From positions 1 to 15,174 of the forward strand of contig DASWCW010000171.1 of the NCBI GenBank assembly GCA_036395835.1: a DNA stretch of 15,174 nucleotides, written 5' to 3'. How positions within the stretch are numbered: the first letter of the stretch is position 1; each line of letters begins with the position of its first letter. This document shows, in pieces, positions 1-7,429 of the stretch. The position numbers and the translations under genes are program-made. A model generated the notes under the pieces. The model worked only from the letters and a program-made list of their open reading frames with translations, made no database searches and was not told the origin of the DNA. The DNA comes from AP-16 sp036395835 (lineage in GTDB: Bacteria > Pseudomonadota > Alphaproteobacteria > Rhizobiales > Xanthobacteraceae).

Positions 1-425
1 TCGATGAGGTCGCCGGGCTTGACCCGATAGCTCGGAATGGTCACGCGGCGTCCGTTGACCTTGACGTGGCCGTGGTTGACGAACTGCCGGGCGGCGAACA
101 CGGTCGGCACGAATTTCGCCCGATAGATCACGGCATCGAGCCGGCGCTCCAACAGCCCGATCAGATGCGCGCCGGAATCGCCCTTCATCCGGATCGCCTC
201 CTCGTAGATGCCGCGGAACTGCCGCTCCGAGATGTTGCCGTAATAGCCCCGCAGCTTCTGCTTGGCGCGCAGCTGCACCCCGTAGTCGGAGAGCTTGCCC
301 TTGCGGCGCTGGCCGTGCTGGCCGGGGCCGTATTCGCGGCGGTTCACGGGACTCTTCGGGCGGCCCCAGATGTTCTGCCCCATACGGCGGTCGAGCTTGT
401 ATTTCGATTCATTGCGCTTGGTCAT
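1..425 (-). CDS. rpsD: 30S ribosomal protein S4 (5' part, runs off the left edge)
   Basis: Primary 16S rRNA-binding protein of the small ribosomal subunit. The 141 codons present begin MTKRNESKYKLDRRMGQNIW, which is typical of alphaproteobacterial S4. They continue through the N-terminal domain (GQHGQRRKGKLSDYG, residues about 42-56) into the S4 RNA-binding fold (RRLDAVIYR, then FVNHGHVKVNGRRV near the edge). S4 is usually about 205 residues, so roughly the last third lies outside the window. The ATG at 425-423 is preceded by GAGGA a few bases upstream, which supports this start. murI lies upstream on the same strand, separated by 172 bases with a hairpin, so rpsD probably has its own promoter; I could not place convincing -35/-10 boxes. 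The family assignment is certain. Confidence 0.98.
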   Translation of the reverse strand, partial: MTKRNESKYKLDRRMGQNIWGRPKSPVNRREYGPGQHGQRRKGKLSDYGVQLRAKQKLRGYYGNISERQFRGIYEEAIRMKGDSGAHLIGLLERRLDAVIYRAKFVPTVFAARQFVNHGHVKVNGRRVTIPSYRVKPGDLI

Positions 426-560
426 CGCGTCCTCATGCGGCGCACGGCGCCGGTTCGAAAGCTTCGAGGATCGCGCCCTCCTCTGCCGAAAACTTCAGCT
501 TCCGGCCGACAGGCGGCGTCTTAAAAGCGCAAGATGCCGCCGCGGGTCGCGAAACGTCGT

Positions 561-583
561 GCGGGCCCGTTTTGCGGGCCCGC
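561..583 (-). terminator. Perfect 9-bp GC hairpin after murI
   Basis: The arms GCGGGCCCG (561-569) and CGGGCCCGC (575-583) are exact inverted repeats around a 5-base loop. The hairpin starts 14 bases past the murI stop and lies 135 bases before the rpsD start, so it is placed to end the murI transcript. On the minus strand there is no real T-run after the stem (CACGACGTTTCG), so a strong intrinsic terminator is not proven. It could instead act as a 3'-end stabiliser or sit in an rpsD leader. Confidence 0.5.
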
Positions 584-597
584 AACGTGCCGGCGTT

Positions 598-1422
598 CTA
601 GGCGGAAAGCGAAGGAGTGTCAAACCGATCGAGCGCGGCAATCTCGCCCATGCCGAACCGCGACAGCGTGGCGATGAGGGCTGCCGACAGGTTGCGCCCG
701 GCCGTGAAGATCGCGGTCGCGGCGGCGGAGGGCTGACGCGCCTCGGCCGGGCCGAGGAGGTCGACGACGCGCCGCGCGATCGCCGGGGCCGGATCGATGA
801 ACTCGACCGGCCAGGATGCGAGCCGCGCGAGCCGGTCGATGAGCAGCGGATAATGGGTGCAGGCGAGCACGATGGTGTCGGTCCGCGCCGCGTTCGCGAC
901 GAAGCAGGGGGTAAGCTCCGCCGCAATCGCCGCATCCTCGACCGCGCTGCCGCGCAGCTCGGCTTCCGCCAAGGCCGCGAGCCGCGCCGATCCGACCAGC
1001 GTCACCTCGCAGCCGGCCGCGAACTCCCGGATCAGCGCGCGGGTGTATTCGCGCTGCACCGTCGCCTCGGTGCCCAGCACGGAGACGCGCTTGGTTCGCG
1101 ACGCCGCGCAGGCGGGCTTGATCGCCGGGACCGTGCCGACGAACGGCACTACGAAATGCGCGCGCAAGCTCGGCAACACGATGGTCGAGGCGGTGTTGCA
1201 GGCGATGACCACGAGGTCCGGGTCGTGGGCCTCGATCAGGTGCTCCATCAGCGCGACGACGCGAGCGATTAGCCGAGCCTGCTCCATGGCGCCGTAGGGA
1301 AAGCCGGCATCGTCCGCCACATAGACGAAATCCGCGTCGGGACGCGCCTTGGCGATCTCGCGATAGACGGTGAGCCCGCCGAGGCCGGAATCGAACAGGA
1401 GGATGCGAGGCGCGGTGATCAT
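598..1422 (-). CDS. murI: Glutamate racemase
   Basis: Cofactor-independent interconversion of L- and D-glutamate in the cytoplasm, supplying D-Glu for peptidoglycan. From the ATG at 1422 the protein has 274 residues, the usual MurI length. Visible motifs are DSGLGGLTV (11-19), DDAGFPYG (37-44), ACNTAS with the first catalytic cysteine C75, GTVPAIKPA (96-104) and ACTHYPLL with the second cysteine C188. Both catalytic cysteines are present, so the enzyme should be active. The frame stays open to an ATG at 1539 that has a good GGGGGAG Shine-Dalgarno, whereas the 1422 ATG has none. I prefer 1422 because family homology begins there and the extra 39 residues look less coding-like, but the longer 313-residue form is possible. 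It lies downstream of purB on the same strand with a gap of about 240 bases. Confidence 0.93.
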   Translation of the reverse strand: MITAPRILLFDSGLGGLTVYREIAKARPDADFVYVADDAGFPYGAMEQARLIARVVALMEHLIEAHDPDLVVIACNTASTIVLPSLRAHFVVPFVGTVPAIKPACAASRTKRVSVLGTEATVQREYTRALIREFAAGCEVTLVGSARLAALAEAELRGSAVEDAAIAAELTPCFVANAARTDTIVLACTHYPLLIDRLARLASWPVEFIDPAPAIARRVVDLLGPAEARQPSAAATAIFTAGRNLSAALIATLSRFGMGEIAALDRFDTPSLSA

Positions 1423-1664
1423 GCGTTTCACGGCAAACCGGCCGGCAAGGATGGAAATCGGATCATGGCCGGAATGGGGAGCGATGCCAGGCGCGCATGC
1501 GACCGGCAGCGTGCCGAACTCGATTCCCGCATTGCGCATGAGCGCTCCCCCGCGTTTGGCTGCGCATGCGTAGAACGCGAAGGCTTAGCGGCCGGTAAAC
1601 GCCTTCCGCCACACGATCCGATCTCGGATGGGGGTGCCGATGCGCTCCGGGAGAGCAAGCGGGT
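1423..1664. other. Spacer between purB and murI
   Basis: This 242-base stretch separates the purB stop from the preferred murI start. It includes the possible 39-codon murI extension (1423-1539) with its GGGGGAG ribosome-binding site just upstream. No convincing promoter, terminator or small gene was seen; overlapping open frames here lack a supporting start or recognisable product. Confidence 0.5.
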
Positions 1665-2972
1665 TCAGGCCTTGCCGAACACGCGCTCAAAGATCGTGTC
1701 GACGTGGCGCAGGTGGGCGTTGAGATCGAAGCTCGCGGCGATCTCGGCCTTGCCAAGATGCTTGCGCACCTCGGGATCCGCATCGAGCAGCGCGCCGAAA
1801 TCGCCGTCTCCGCTCCACGCCTTCGTGGCGTTGCGCTGGACCAGCCGATAGGCCTCCTCGCGCGCCACGCCCTTTTGGGTGAGCGCGAGCATGACGCGCT
1901 GCGAATGGATGAGCCCGCCGAGCCGGTCGAGGTTTTTTCGCATGTTCTGCGGATGGACCACGAGCTTGTCGATCAGGCCGGCGAGCCTAGCGAGCGCGAA
2001 ATCGAGCGTCACCGTGGCGTCCGGCCCGATCATGCGCTCGACCGAGGAATGCGAAATGTCGCGCTCGTGCCAGAGCGCCACGTTCTCCAGCGCCGGCGTC
2101 ACATAAGCGCGCACTACGCGGGCAAGCCCGGTCAAGTTCTCGCTCAAGACCGGGTTGCGCTTGTGCGGCATGGCGGAGGAGCCTTTTTGGCCTTCCGAGA
2201 AAAATTCCTCGGCTTCGAGCACTTCGGTGCGCTGCAGATGGCGGATCTCGGTTGCGATCCGCTCGACCGACGCGCCCACCACGCCGAGCGTGGCGAAATA
2301 CATGGCGTGGCGGTCGCGCGGGATCACCTGAGTCGAGATCGGCTCGACCGCGAGCCCCATGGCCTTGGCGACATGCGCCTCGATGCGCGGCTCGACCTGC
2401 GCGAAGGTGCCGACCGCGCCGGAGATCGCGCAGGTTGCGACCTCCTTGCGGGCGGAGAGGAGCCGCCCGCGTCCGCGCGCGAATTCCGCATAGGCGCCCG
2501 CGAGCTTGAGCCCGAAGGTGGTGGGCTCGGCATGGATGCCGTGGGAGCGGCCGATGGTGGGCGTGAGCTTGTGCTCGAAGGCGCGGCGCTTCAACGCCTG
2601 CAGCAGCGCATCGACGTCGGCGAGCAAGAGATCGGCCGCGCGCACGAGCTGCACGTTGAAGCAGGTGTCGAGCACGTCGGAGGAGGTCAGGCCCTGATGC
2701 ACGAAGCGGGCATCCGGGCCGACGATCTCGGCCAGATGCGTCAGGAATGCGATGACGTCGTGCTTGACCTCGCGCTCGATCGCCTCGATGCGCTCGACGT
2801 CGAAGCGGGCGTCGCGCCCCTTGTCCCAGATGGTCTTGGGCGCGCTCTTCGGGATCATGCCAAGCTCGGCCATGGCGTCGGCGGCGTGCGCCTCGATCTC
2901 GAACCAGATGCGGAACCGGGTCTGCGCCGTCCAGATCTCCGCCATCTCCGGCCGGGTGTAGCGCGGGATCAT
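1665..2972 (-). CDS. purB: Adenylosuccinate lyase
   Basis: Fumarase/aspartase-superfamily enzyme that releases fumarate from SAICAR and from adenylosuccinate, so it serves twice in purine synthesis. The 435-residue length matches the short (Bacillus-type) PurB class. The superfamily signature SSAMPHKRNP is at 265-274, with the flexible-loop serine that acts as catalytic base. Other active-site segments are KHDV (70-73), TSSD (96-99) and GRSHGIHAEPTT (141-152), containing the catalytic histidine region (H147). The ATG at 2972 begins MIPRYTRPEM, the normal PurB N-terminus, 11 bases after the rpe stop. The Shine-Dalgarno is weak (AAAGG), consistent with translation coupled to rpe. The frame remains open far upstream across rpe, but that is a shadow and not a fusion. 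Confidence 0.98.
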   Translation of the reverse strand: MIPRYTRPEMAEIWTAQTRFRIWFEIEAHAADAMAELGMIPKSAPKTIWDKGRDARFDVERIEAIEREVKHDVIAFLTHLAEIVGPDARFVHQGLTSSDVLDTCFNVQLVRAADLLLADVDALLQALKRRAFEHKLTPTIGRSHGIHAEPTTFGLKLAGAYAEFARGRGRLLSARKEVATCAISGAVGTFAQVEPRIEAHVAKAMGLAVEPISTQVIPRDRHAMYFATLGVVGASVERIATEIRHLQRTEVLEAEEFFSEGQKGSSAMPHKRNPVLSENLTGLARVVRAYVTPALENVALWHERDISHSSVERMIGPDATVTLDFALARLAGLIDKLVVHPQNMRKNLDRLGGLIHSQRVMLALTQKGVAREEAYRLVQRNATKAWSGDGDFGALLDADPEVRKHLGKAEIAASFDLNAHLRHVDTIFERVFGKA

Positions 2973-2983
2973 CGCCGAGCCTT

Positions 2984-3667
2984 TCACGCCGCCTCGCCGC
3001 GCGCCAATGCGGCGGCGTTGCGGATCGCCGCGATGTTGGCGCGGTAGCCGTCGGGCTTGGTGTTCTTGAAGATCGCGGAGCCGGCGACCAGCACATTGGC
3101 GCCGGCCGCCGCGACGGTGCCGGCGGTCTCGGGCGCGATGCCGCCGTCGACTTCGATGTCGATGTTCCGGCCGGCGACCATTTGCCGGATCACCCGGATC
3201 TTGTCGAGGACGGCGGGGATGAATTTCTGGCCGCCGAAGCCGGGATTGACCGACATCACCAGGATCAGGTCGACGAGATCGAGCACGTAGCCGATCGCGC
3301 TTTCCGGGGTCGCAGGGTTGAGGGACACGCCGGGTTTCTTGCCGAGCGCGCGCACCGCCTGGAGCGAGCGGTGCAGATGCGGGCCGGCCTCGGCATGGAC
3401 GATGATGTGGTCCGCCCCTGCGTTGGCGAAGGCCTGCAGATAGGGATCGGCCGGCGCGATCATCAGATGCACATCGAGGATTTTCGGGGTGTGGCGGCGC
3501 AACGCTTTGACCACGTCGGGCCCGATGGTGATGTTCGGCACGAAATGCCCGTCCATCACGTCGACGTGGATCCAGTCGGCGCCGGCCGCCTCGACCGCGC
3601 GCACCTCCTCGCCGAGCTTGGCGAAATCGGCGGAAAGGATCGAAGGGGCGACCAGCAGCGGGCGCAT
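2984..3667 (-). CDS. rpe: Ribulose-phosphate 3-epimerase
   Basis: TIM-barrel metalloenzyme that interconverts D-ribulose 5-phosphate and D-xylulose 5-phosphate in the pentose-phosphate pathway (and the Calvin cycle where present). The protein has 227 residues, normal for the family. It shows VAPSILSADF (6-15), HVDVMDGHFVPNITIG (34-49), VHLMI (66-70), VMSVNPGFGGQ (137-147), EVDGGI (172-177) and AGSAIF (195-200). The expected metal ligands H34, D36, H67 and D174 are present, the two aspartates being the acid/base pair. The ATG at 3667 has a good CCGGAG ribosome-binding site. It is the first gene of the likely rpe-purB transcript. A second internal ATG-free extension to 3829 is open but lacks homology. 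Confidence 0.98.
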   Translation of the reverse strand: MRPLLVAPSILSADFAKLGEEVRAVEAAGADWIHVDVMDGHFVPNITIGPDVVKALRRHTPKILDVHLMIAPADPYLQAFANAGADHIIVHAEAGPHLHRSLQAVRALGKKPGVSLNPATPESAIGYVLDLVDLILVMSVNPGFGGQKFIPAVLDKIRVIRQMVAGRNIDIEVDGGIAPETAGTVAAAGANVLVAGSAIFKNTKPDGYRANIAAIRNAAALARGEAA

Positions 3668-3743
3668 CGCGTTCTCCGGCACGGGCTTCGGGTAACACGC
3701 TGAAGGGACGCGGGCAACGCGAGTTGCGCCCGGTTCGAGCGAT

Positions 3744-4712
3744 CTAGCTCGATCTCGCTCGATCCGTCTGCAAACGCTGGGCAATCGGCTTGAGCAATTG
3801 CGGCACCAGGTAGATCGGGAACTGGGCAATGCCGAAATAGAGCCAGGTGAGATCGGGAACCGCGCCGCCGGTCGCGGCCAGCATCAGGCCGAGGTTGCGA
3901 TGGCCACAGGCGAGGCCGAGCGCGAAGGCGTGTCCACGGCCCGCGCGCGCGAACACGAGGCTCGTGACTGCGGTCAAGCCGAGCGCGAGCATGAACGACA
4001 CCAGGACGAGGCCGATCACGAACAGCGGTTGGGCAAGCAAGCGCAGCGTGACCCCGCCCATGACCGCCACCGCGAAGACGAACAGCAGGATGACGCTGAG
4101 CCCGTCGATGCGCTCGCGCTGGCGCTCCACCCAGGCTTTTCCGGCAATCGCCCGGATCACCGCGGCGGCGAGCACCGAACCCGCGAGAATCAGGAGGAGC
4201 TGGACGCCCAGCGCGAGCGGGCTGGGCGAGAGGTCGGCGCCGACGAAAATCTCGGCGCATGCCGCGGCGGTGAGCGGCGTGACGGCCATGCACAGGACGA
4301 GGGTCGCAAGCGACAGGGCGGCTTCGAGCCCCATCAGCGCCGCAAAAGCCGGCGCCGCCATGATCGGCGGCGCGGACGCCTGCAGCATGAGCCCGACGAA
4401 GAGGTCGGGGACGCGCCCGGGAAGGCCGAGCGCCAGAAAAACGAGCCCGAGCGCCGCCGGCACCGCGACCATGATCCAGACGGTCGCCAGGACGACGAGA
4501 CCGGGCTCGGCGAAATGCGCGCGCAGCTCGCGCGCGTCGACCCGAAGGAAGGCGAGGATGAGCAGCAGAAAAATCGCCGCGGAGACGAGCGGCTTGAACA
4601 GAGCCGCAAGCGGCGGCACCGCCAAGCCCAGGAAGATCGAGACCGCGACCGCGCGGGTGCCATGGCGCCCGAGAAATGCGAGCGCCGCCGCCGGGAGATC
4701 GAGCAGACGCAT
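3744..4712 (-). CDS. Bile acid:sodium symporter (BASS)-like membrane transporter
   Basis: A 322-residue, very hydrophobic inner-membrane protein with about nine to ten predicted helices. It carries family-like features: ASAPPIMAAPAFAALMG (112-128), where BASS proteins have a conserved unwound crossover, and CGHRNLGLMLAATGG (269-283), the equivalent of the second crossover (GNRN/GxQN type). Known relatives carry bile acids, pantoate, pyruvate or other organic anions with sodium; the substrate here is unknown. The ATG at 4712 (MRLLDLPAAA) was chosen because the open extension to 4856 is polar and would run into the divergent gene. No clear Shine-Dalgarno precedes 4712. The neighbour across a 137-base spacer is an amino-acid dehydrogenase, so an amino- or keto-acid substrate is conceivable, but that is only inference. 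Confidence 0.8.
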   Translation of the reverse strand: MRLLDLPAAALAFLGRHGTRAVAVSIFLGLAVPPLAALFKPLVSAAIFLLLILAFLRVDARELRAHFAEPGLVVLATVWIMVAVPAALGLVFLALGLPGRVPDLFVGLMLQASAPPIMAAPAFAALMGLEAALSLATLVLCMAVTPLTAAACAEIFVGADLSPSPLALGVQLLLILAGSVLAAAVIRAIAGKAWVERQRERIDGLSVILLFVFAVAVMGGVTLRLLAQPLFVIGLVLVSFMLALGLTAVTSLVFARAGRGHAFALGLACGHRNLGLMLAATGGAVPDLTWLYFGIAQFPIYLVPQLLKPIAQRLQTDRARSS

Positions 4713-4773
4713 GCGCGTGGGGTCCGGGTCCGAGCGGAAACAAAGGCGCGAGGAGTAGCGGCGAACGGCGGGG

Positions 4774-4800
4774 TTGAGAAGCCTCCCGGGGATTGATACC
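4774..4800 (+). promoter_or_regulatory. Weak promoter candidate for the FAD dehydrogenase
   Basis: TTGAGA (4774-4779) resembles a -35 box. About 15 bases later GATACC (4795-4800) is a poor -10 match, leaving about 50 bases to the ATG at 4850. It lies in the only spacer (4713-4849) between the divergent transporter and dehydrogenase genes, where promoters for both must sit. The match is weak and the spacer is short, so this is a suggestion only. Confidence 0.2.
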
Positions 4801-4810
4801 TGCCATGCCT

Positions 4811-4830
4811 CGGCCGCGCCGCTGCGGCCG
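4811..4830 (+). other. 7-bp perfect hairpin in the leader of the FAD dehydrogenase gene
   Basis: CGGCCGC (4811-4817) and GCGGCCG (4824-4830) are exact inverted repeats around a 6-base loop. The hairpin ends about 10 bases before the AGG of the ribosome-binding site and 20 bases before the ATG. It could influence translation or be a protein-binding palindrome; no T-run follows. Confidence 0.4.
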
Positions 4831-4849
4831 GCTTGAGACGAGGCTCTCG

Positions 4850-6094
4850 ATGGCACGCACGGACGTGATGGTTCTCGGTGCCGGGATCGTCGGCACGTCG
4901 ACCGCGTTGCAGCTCGCCAAGCGCGGGCTTTCGGTCGTGCTCGTCGACCGCCGCGGTCCCGGCGAGGAGACGTCCTACGGCAACGCCGGTGTCATCGGCG
5001 GAGCCGGGGTTTATCCCATGGCGTTTCCCGATGATCTGCGCTCGCTCGTGCGCATCGTGTTGAAGCGCTCGCCGCTCGCGAATTATCACCTCGGATTTTT
5101 GCCGAAAATCGCGCCGTGGCTGCTTGCGTTCCGGGCGGCCTCGAAACCCGAGAAGCTCGTCGAGACCGCGCGGATCATGCGGCCGCTGCTCGCGCGCGCG
5201 CTCGGCGAGCACGAAATTCTGCTGCGCGAGGCGGGGGCCGAGCGCTTTCTGCGCAAGGACGGGTGGATCTCGATCTACCGCAGCGGCCGCGGCTTTGCCG
5301 CGCTCGAGCCGGAGCTCGAGCTCGGCGCCACGCTTGGCGTCAGGGCGGTGAAGCTCGATCCCGAGGCGGCGCGCGCGCTCGAGCCGAGCCTCAATCCGGT
5401 CTTCCGGCATGCGATGCACTGGCCCGACATCGCCAGCGTCTCGGACCCGCTCGCCGTCACCCGCGCCTATGCGGCGCGGCTCGCCGCCCTGGGCGGCGTC
5501 GTCGTGAAGGGCGACGCGCGCTCGCTCCATCGCGCCGATGGAGCCTGGCGGGTGGAGACCGGCGAGGGGCCGGTCGATGCTGGGCAAGCCGTGATCGCGC
5601 TCGGCCCGTGGGCGCCGGACGTGCTCGAGCCGCTCGGCATTCGCCTGCCGCTTGCGGTCAAGCGCGGCTATCACCGTCACTTCCGGCCGCGCGGCAACGC
5701 CGGATTGACCCGGCCGGTGGTCGATCCTGAGAACGGCTATGCGCTCGCGCCGATGGAGCAGGGCATCCGGCTCACGACCGGCGCCGAGTTCGCCGACCGC
5801 GACGCGCCGCCGACCCCGGTGCAGCTCGAGCGGGTGACGCCGGTGGCCAAAAATCTGTTTCCGCTCGGAGAGCCGGTCGAGGCAACGCCGTGGCTCGGCA
5901 GCCGGCCATGCTTTGCGGATTCCCGTCCCGTCGTCGGCCGCGCGCCGGGGCAATCCGGTCTATGGCTGTGCTACGGCCATGGCCACTACGGCCTGACGCT
6001 CGGACCCATCACCGGGCGGCTCATCGCCGAGATGATGATCGGCACGACGCCCGTGATGGATCCTGTGCCGTTCTCGGCGGAACGCTTCGGCTGA
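4850..6094 (+). CDS. FAD-dependent oxidoreductase, DadA-like D-amino-acid dehydrogenase
   Basis: DAO-superfamily flavoenzyme of 414 residues, predicted to oxidise an amine or D-amino acid to the 2-oxo acid plus ammonia and pass electrons to the respiratory chain. The N-terminus has the dinucleotide fold GAGIVG (10-15), with the FAD-ribose acidic residue in LVDRR (31-35). It is followed by the DadA hallmark EETSYGNAGVI (39-49). Toward the C-terminus are WLGSRPCFADSRPVVG (348-363) and CYGHGHYGLTLGP (374-386), typical of the FAD-binding and substrate-cap end of DadA-type enzymes. The ATG at 4850 is preceded by CGAGG six bases upstream; an in-frame ATG at 4793 has no homology support. Substrate cannot be read from the sequence; glycine oxidase-like or proline/hydroxyproline-related activity is an alternative. 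It is divergent from the BASS transporter. Confidence 0.88.
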   Translation: MARTDVMVLGAGIVGTSTALQLAKRGLSVVLVDRRGPGEETSYGNAGVIGGAGVYPMAFPDDLRSLVRIVLKRSPLANYHLGFLPKIAPWLLAFRAASKPEKLVETARIMRPLLARALGEHEILLREAGAERFLRKDGWISIYRSGRGFAALEPELELGATLGVRAVKLDPEAARALEPSLNPVFRHAMHWPDIASVSDPLAVTRAYAARLAALGGVVVKGDARSLHRADGAWRVETGEGPVDAGQAVIALGPWAPDVLEPLGIRLPLAVKRGYHRHFRPRGNAGLTRPVVDPENGYALAPMEQGIRLTTGAEFADRDAPPTPVQLERVTPVAKNLFPLGEPVEATPWLGSRPCFADSRPVVGRAPGQSGLWLCYGHGHYGLTLGPITGRLIAEMMIGTTPVMDPVPFSAERFG

Positions 6095-6103
6095 TTCTCA
6101 AAT

Positions 6104-6277
6104 TCATGCTTTCTCTTGAGGCTCCTCGATCAGCTCGTGCTCGGTCAGCTTTCCGGCCTCCGCATCCTCGATAGAACGCAACAGGTGTCGTGCATTCGCG
6201 GGACTCCGCAGCAGGTGTCGAGTCTCCAAATAGCCCGCGATGTGGCGCCACAAAGCGAAGTACGAAATCTGATTCAC
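6104..6277 (-). CDS. Truncated YefM/Phd-family antitoxin (C-terminal half only)
   Basis: A 57-codon ORF with a GTG start at 6277, preceded by GAGG with a 6-base spacer, and a TGA at 6106-6104. Residues 17-51 (LETRHLLRSPANARHLLRS, then a stretch ending GKLTEHELIE) match, from memory, the C-terminal toxin-neutralising tail of YefM (E. coli: LEETAYLLRSPANARRL, ending GKGTEKDIIE). The N-terminal DNA-binding domain of about 50 residues is missing; the first 15 residues do not resemble it. It begins 11 bases after the P1 peptidase stop, so it may be co-transcribed. Downstream, only 9 bases separate it from the end of the convergent dehydrogenase, leaving no room for a YoeB/RelE-type toxin. Best read as a deletion remnant that could still be translated. 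Whether it is expressed is unknown. Confidence 0.65.
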   Translation of the reverse strand: MNQISYFALWRHIAGYLETRHLLRSPANARHLLRSIEDAEAGKLTEHELIEEPQEKA

Positions 6278-6288
6278 GGCAAACCTCG

Positions 6289-7293
6289 CTAGCCTTCCAG
6301 CTTACGCCCGCCGAATTTCTCCCGCCAGCTCGGCAGCGCGCCCGGGAAGGGCAGGGGCGTTGCCGCGAACACCGCACGCGCGATCGCTCGGGCCAGCGTA
6401 TTGGCCGCAAGCGCGCCGAGCTCGGCGATCGCGATAAAGGGATCCGCCACCGGCTTGCGCCCGGTGGCGGCCGCAAACACGATGTCGCCGTCGAGCGGGG
6501 TGTGCACCGGATAGATCGCACGCGCCATTCCGGTCTGCGCCATGACGGCGAGCCGCCAGACCTGCGCCTTGCTCAGCGCGGCGTCGGTCGCAATGACGGC
6601 GGGCGTGGTGCTCTGGAGGGCCGACGCCTTGGTCGTCGGGATCAGCGCCGTTGGCGGGATTTGCGCCGGCCAACCCAAGCCGCCGAACTCGCCTGCCTGT
6701 TCGAGCGGTGCCGCCCAGAACCAGGGCCCGTCCCCGACCACGACGCTGCCCGTCGGATTGACCGCCGCCAGCGCACCCACGACATGGCCGCTGCTCGTCA
6801 CCGCAGATGCCGAGCCGATCCCGCCCTTGAGATTGACCGTGGTCGCGCCGAGGCCGGCGCCGACGTTGCCGAGCTCGAAATCGTCGCTCGCGGCCCCGGC
6901 GGCCGCGTAGCCCAGATCGCGATAGGGCGAGTACCGACCCCAATCCTTGTCGCCGCCGGAGAGGAGATCGAACAGGACCGCGCCCGGCACGATCGGCACC
7001 CGCGCCGGACCGATCGCAAACCCGCGGCCCTGCTCGCGCAGCCAAGCTTGAACGCCGGATGCAGCTTCGAGGCCGAACGCCGAGCCGCCGGAGAGCGCGA
7101 GGGCGTCGATCTGCTCGACCGTCCTCGCCGGATGCAGCAGGTCGGTCTCATGCGTGCCCGGGCCGCCGCCGCGCACGTCGACCGAAGCGACCGCCGGCGC
7201 ATCGAAGAGGATCGCGGTCGAGCCCGAGCCGACGCGCGGATCGTGCGCATGGCCGACCCGGACGCCTTCGACATCGGTGATGAGATTGCGCAC
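6289..7293 (-). CDS. P1 (S58, DmpA-type) family aminopeptidase
   Basis: Member of the self-cleaving N-terminal-nucleophile family that includes L-aminopeptidase/D-esterase DmpA and the nylon oligomer hydrolase NylC. The 334 residues contain LITDVEGVRVGHA (4-16), SVDVRGGGPGTHETDLL (37-53), ALSGGSAFGLEAASGV (66-81), GLGATTVNLKGGIGSAS (147-163) and TTPAVIATDAALSK (229-242). The last block is where the precursor is expected to split into two chains; T229 is the predicted nucleophile. The residue before it is Ser (STT), where I remember Asn (NTT) in many relatives. The start is a GTG at 7293 with a strong GGAGGG ribosome-binding site; no signal peptide is visible, so a cytoplasmic enzyme is likely. 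Substrate could be small peptides, D-amino-acid amides or beta-peptides. The antitoxin fragment follows immediately downstream. Confidence 0.9.
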   Translation of the reverse strand: MRNLITDVEGVRVGHAHDPRVGSGSTAILFDAPAVASVDVRGGGPGTHETDLLHPARTVEQIDALALSGGSAFGLEAASGVQAWLREQGRGFAIGPARVPIVPGAVLFDLLSGGDKDWGRYSPYRDLGYAAAGAASDDFELGNVGAGLGATTVNLKGGIGSASAVTSSGHVVGALAAVNPTGSVVVGDGPWFWAAPLEQAGEFGGLGWPAQIPPTALIPTTKASALQSTTPAVIATDAALSKAQVWRLAVMAQTGMARAIYPVHTPLDGDIVFAAATGRKPVADPFIAIAELGALAANTLARAIARAVFAATPLPFPGALPSWREKFGGRKLEG

Positions 7294-7429
7294 GCGTGGG
7301 ACCCTCCGCGCGAAAGCGGAGACGATTTGGCCTCTAAGGTCAACTTAGCAGTTTCGGTCAAGCCCGAGTCGGTGAACGAGATTCCGGCTCCCGCGATCAC
7401 ATCCCGGCGACGGCGAGCGGGCGGGCTTG

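Noticed and set aside
295..1272. 325-codon plus-strand frame opposite rpsD and murI
   Set aside because: Arginine-rich antisense shadow without a domain; both opposite genes are certain.
1665..3698. 677-codon open frame joining purB to sequence opposite rpe
   Set aside because: Only the part from 2972 has PurB homology; rpe occupies the upstream part in a different frame with full family motifs.
3736..3761. Imperfect inverted repeat CGAGCGATC / GATCTCGCTCG at the end of the BASS-like gene
   Set aside because: One bulge, overlaps the coding end, and no T-run on the minus strand; too weak to call a terminator.
6182..6220. 9-base direct repeat CAGGTGTCG (6182-6190 and 6212-6220)
   Set aside because: It encodes the repeated RHLLR of the antitoxin-like fragment and is explained by the protein motif, not by a regulatory repeat.
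7321..7361. Two TTGACC boxes on the minus strand upstream of the P1 peptidase
   Set aside because: They look like -35 elements, but neither has an acceptable -10 at 16-18 bases, so no promoter was called.
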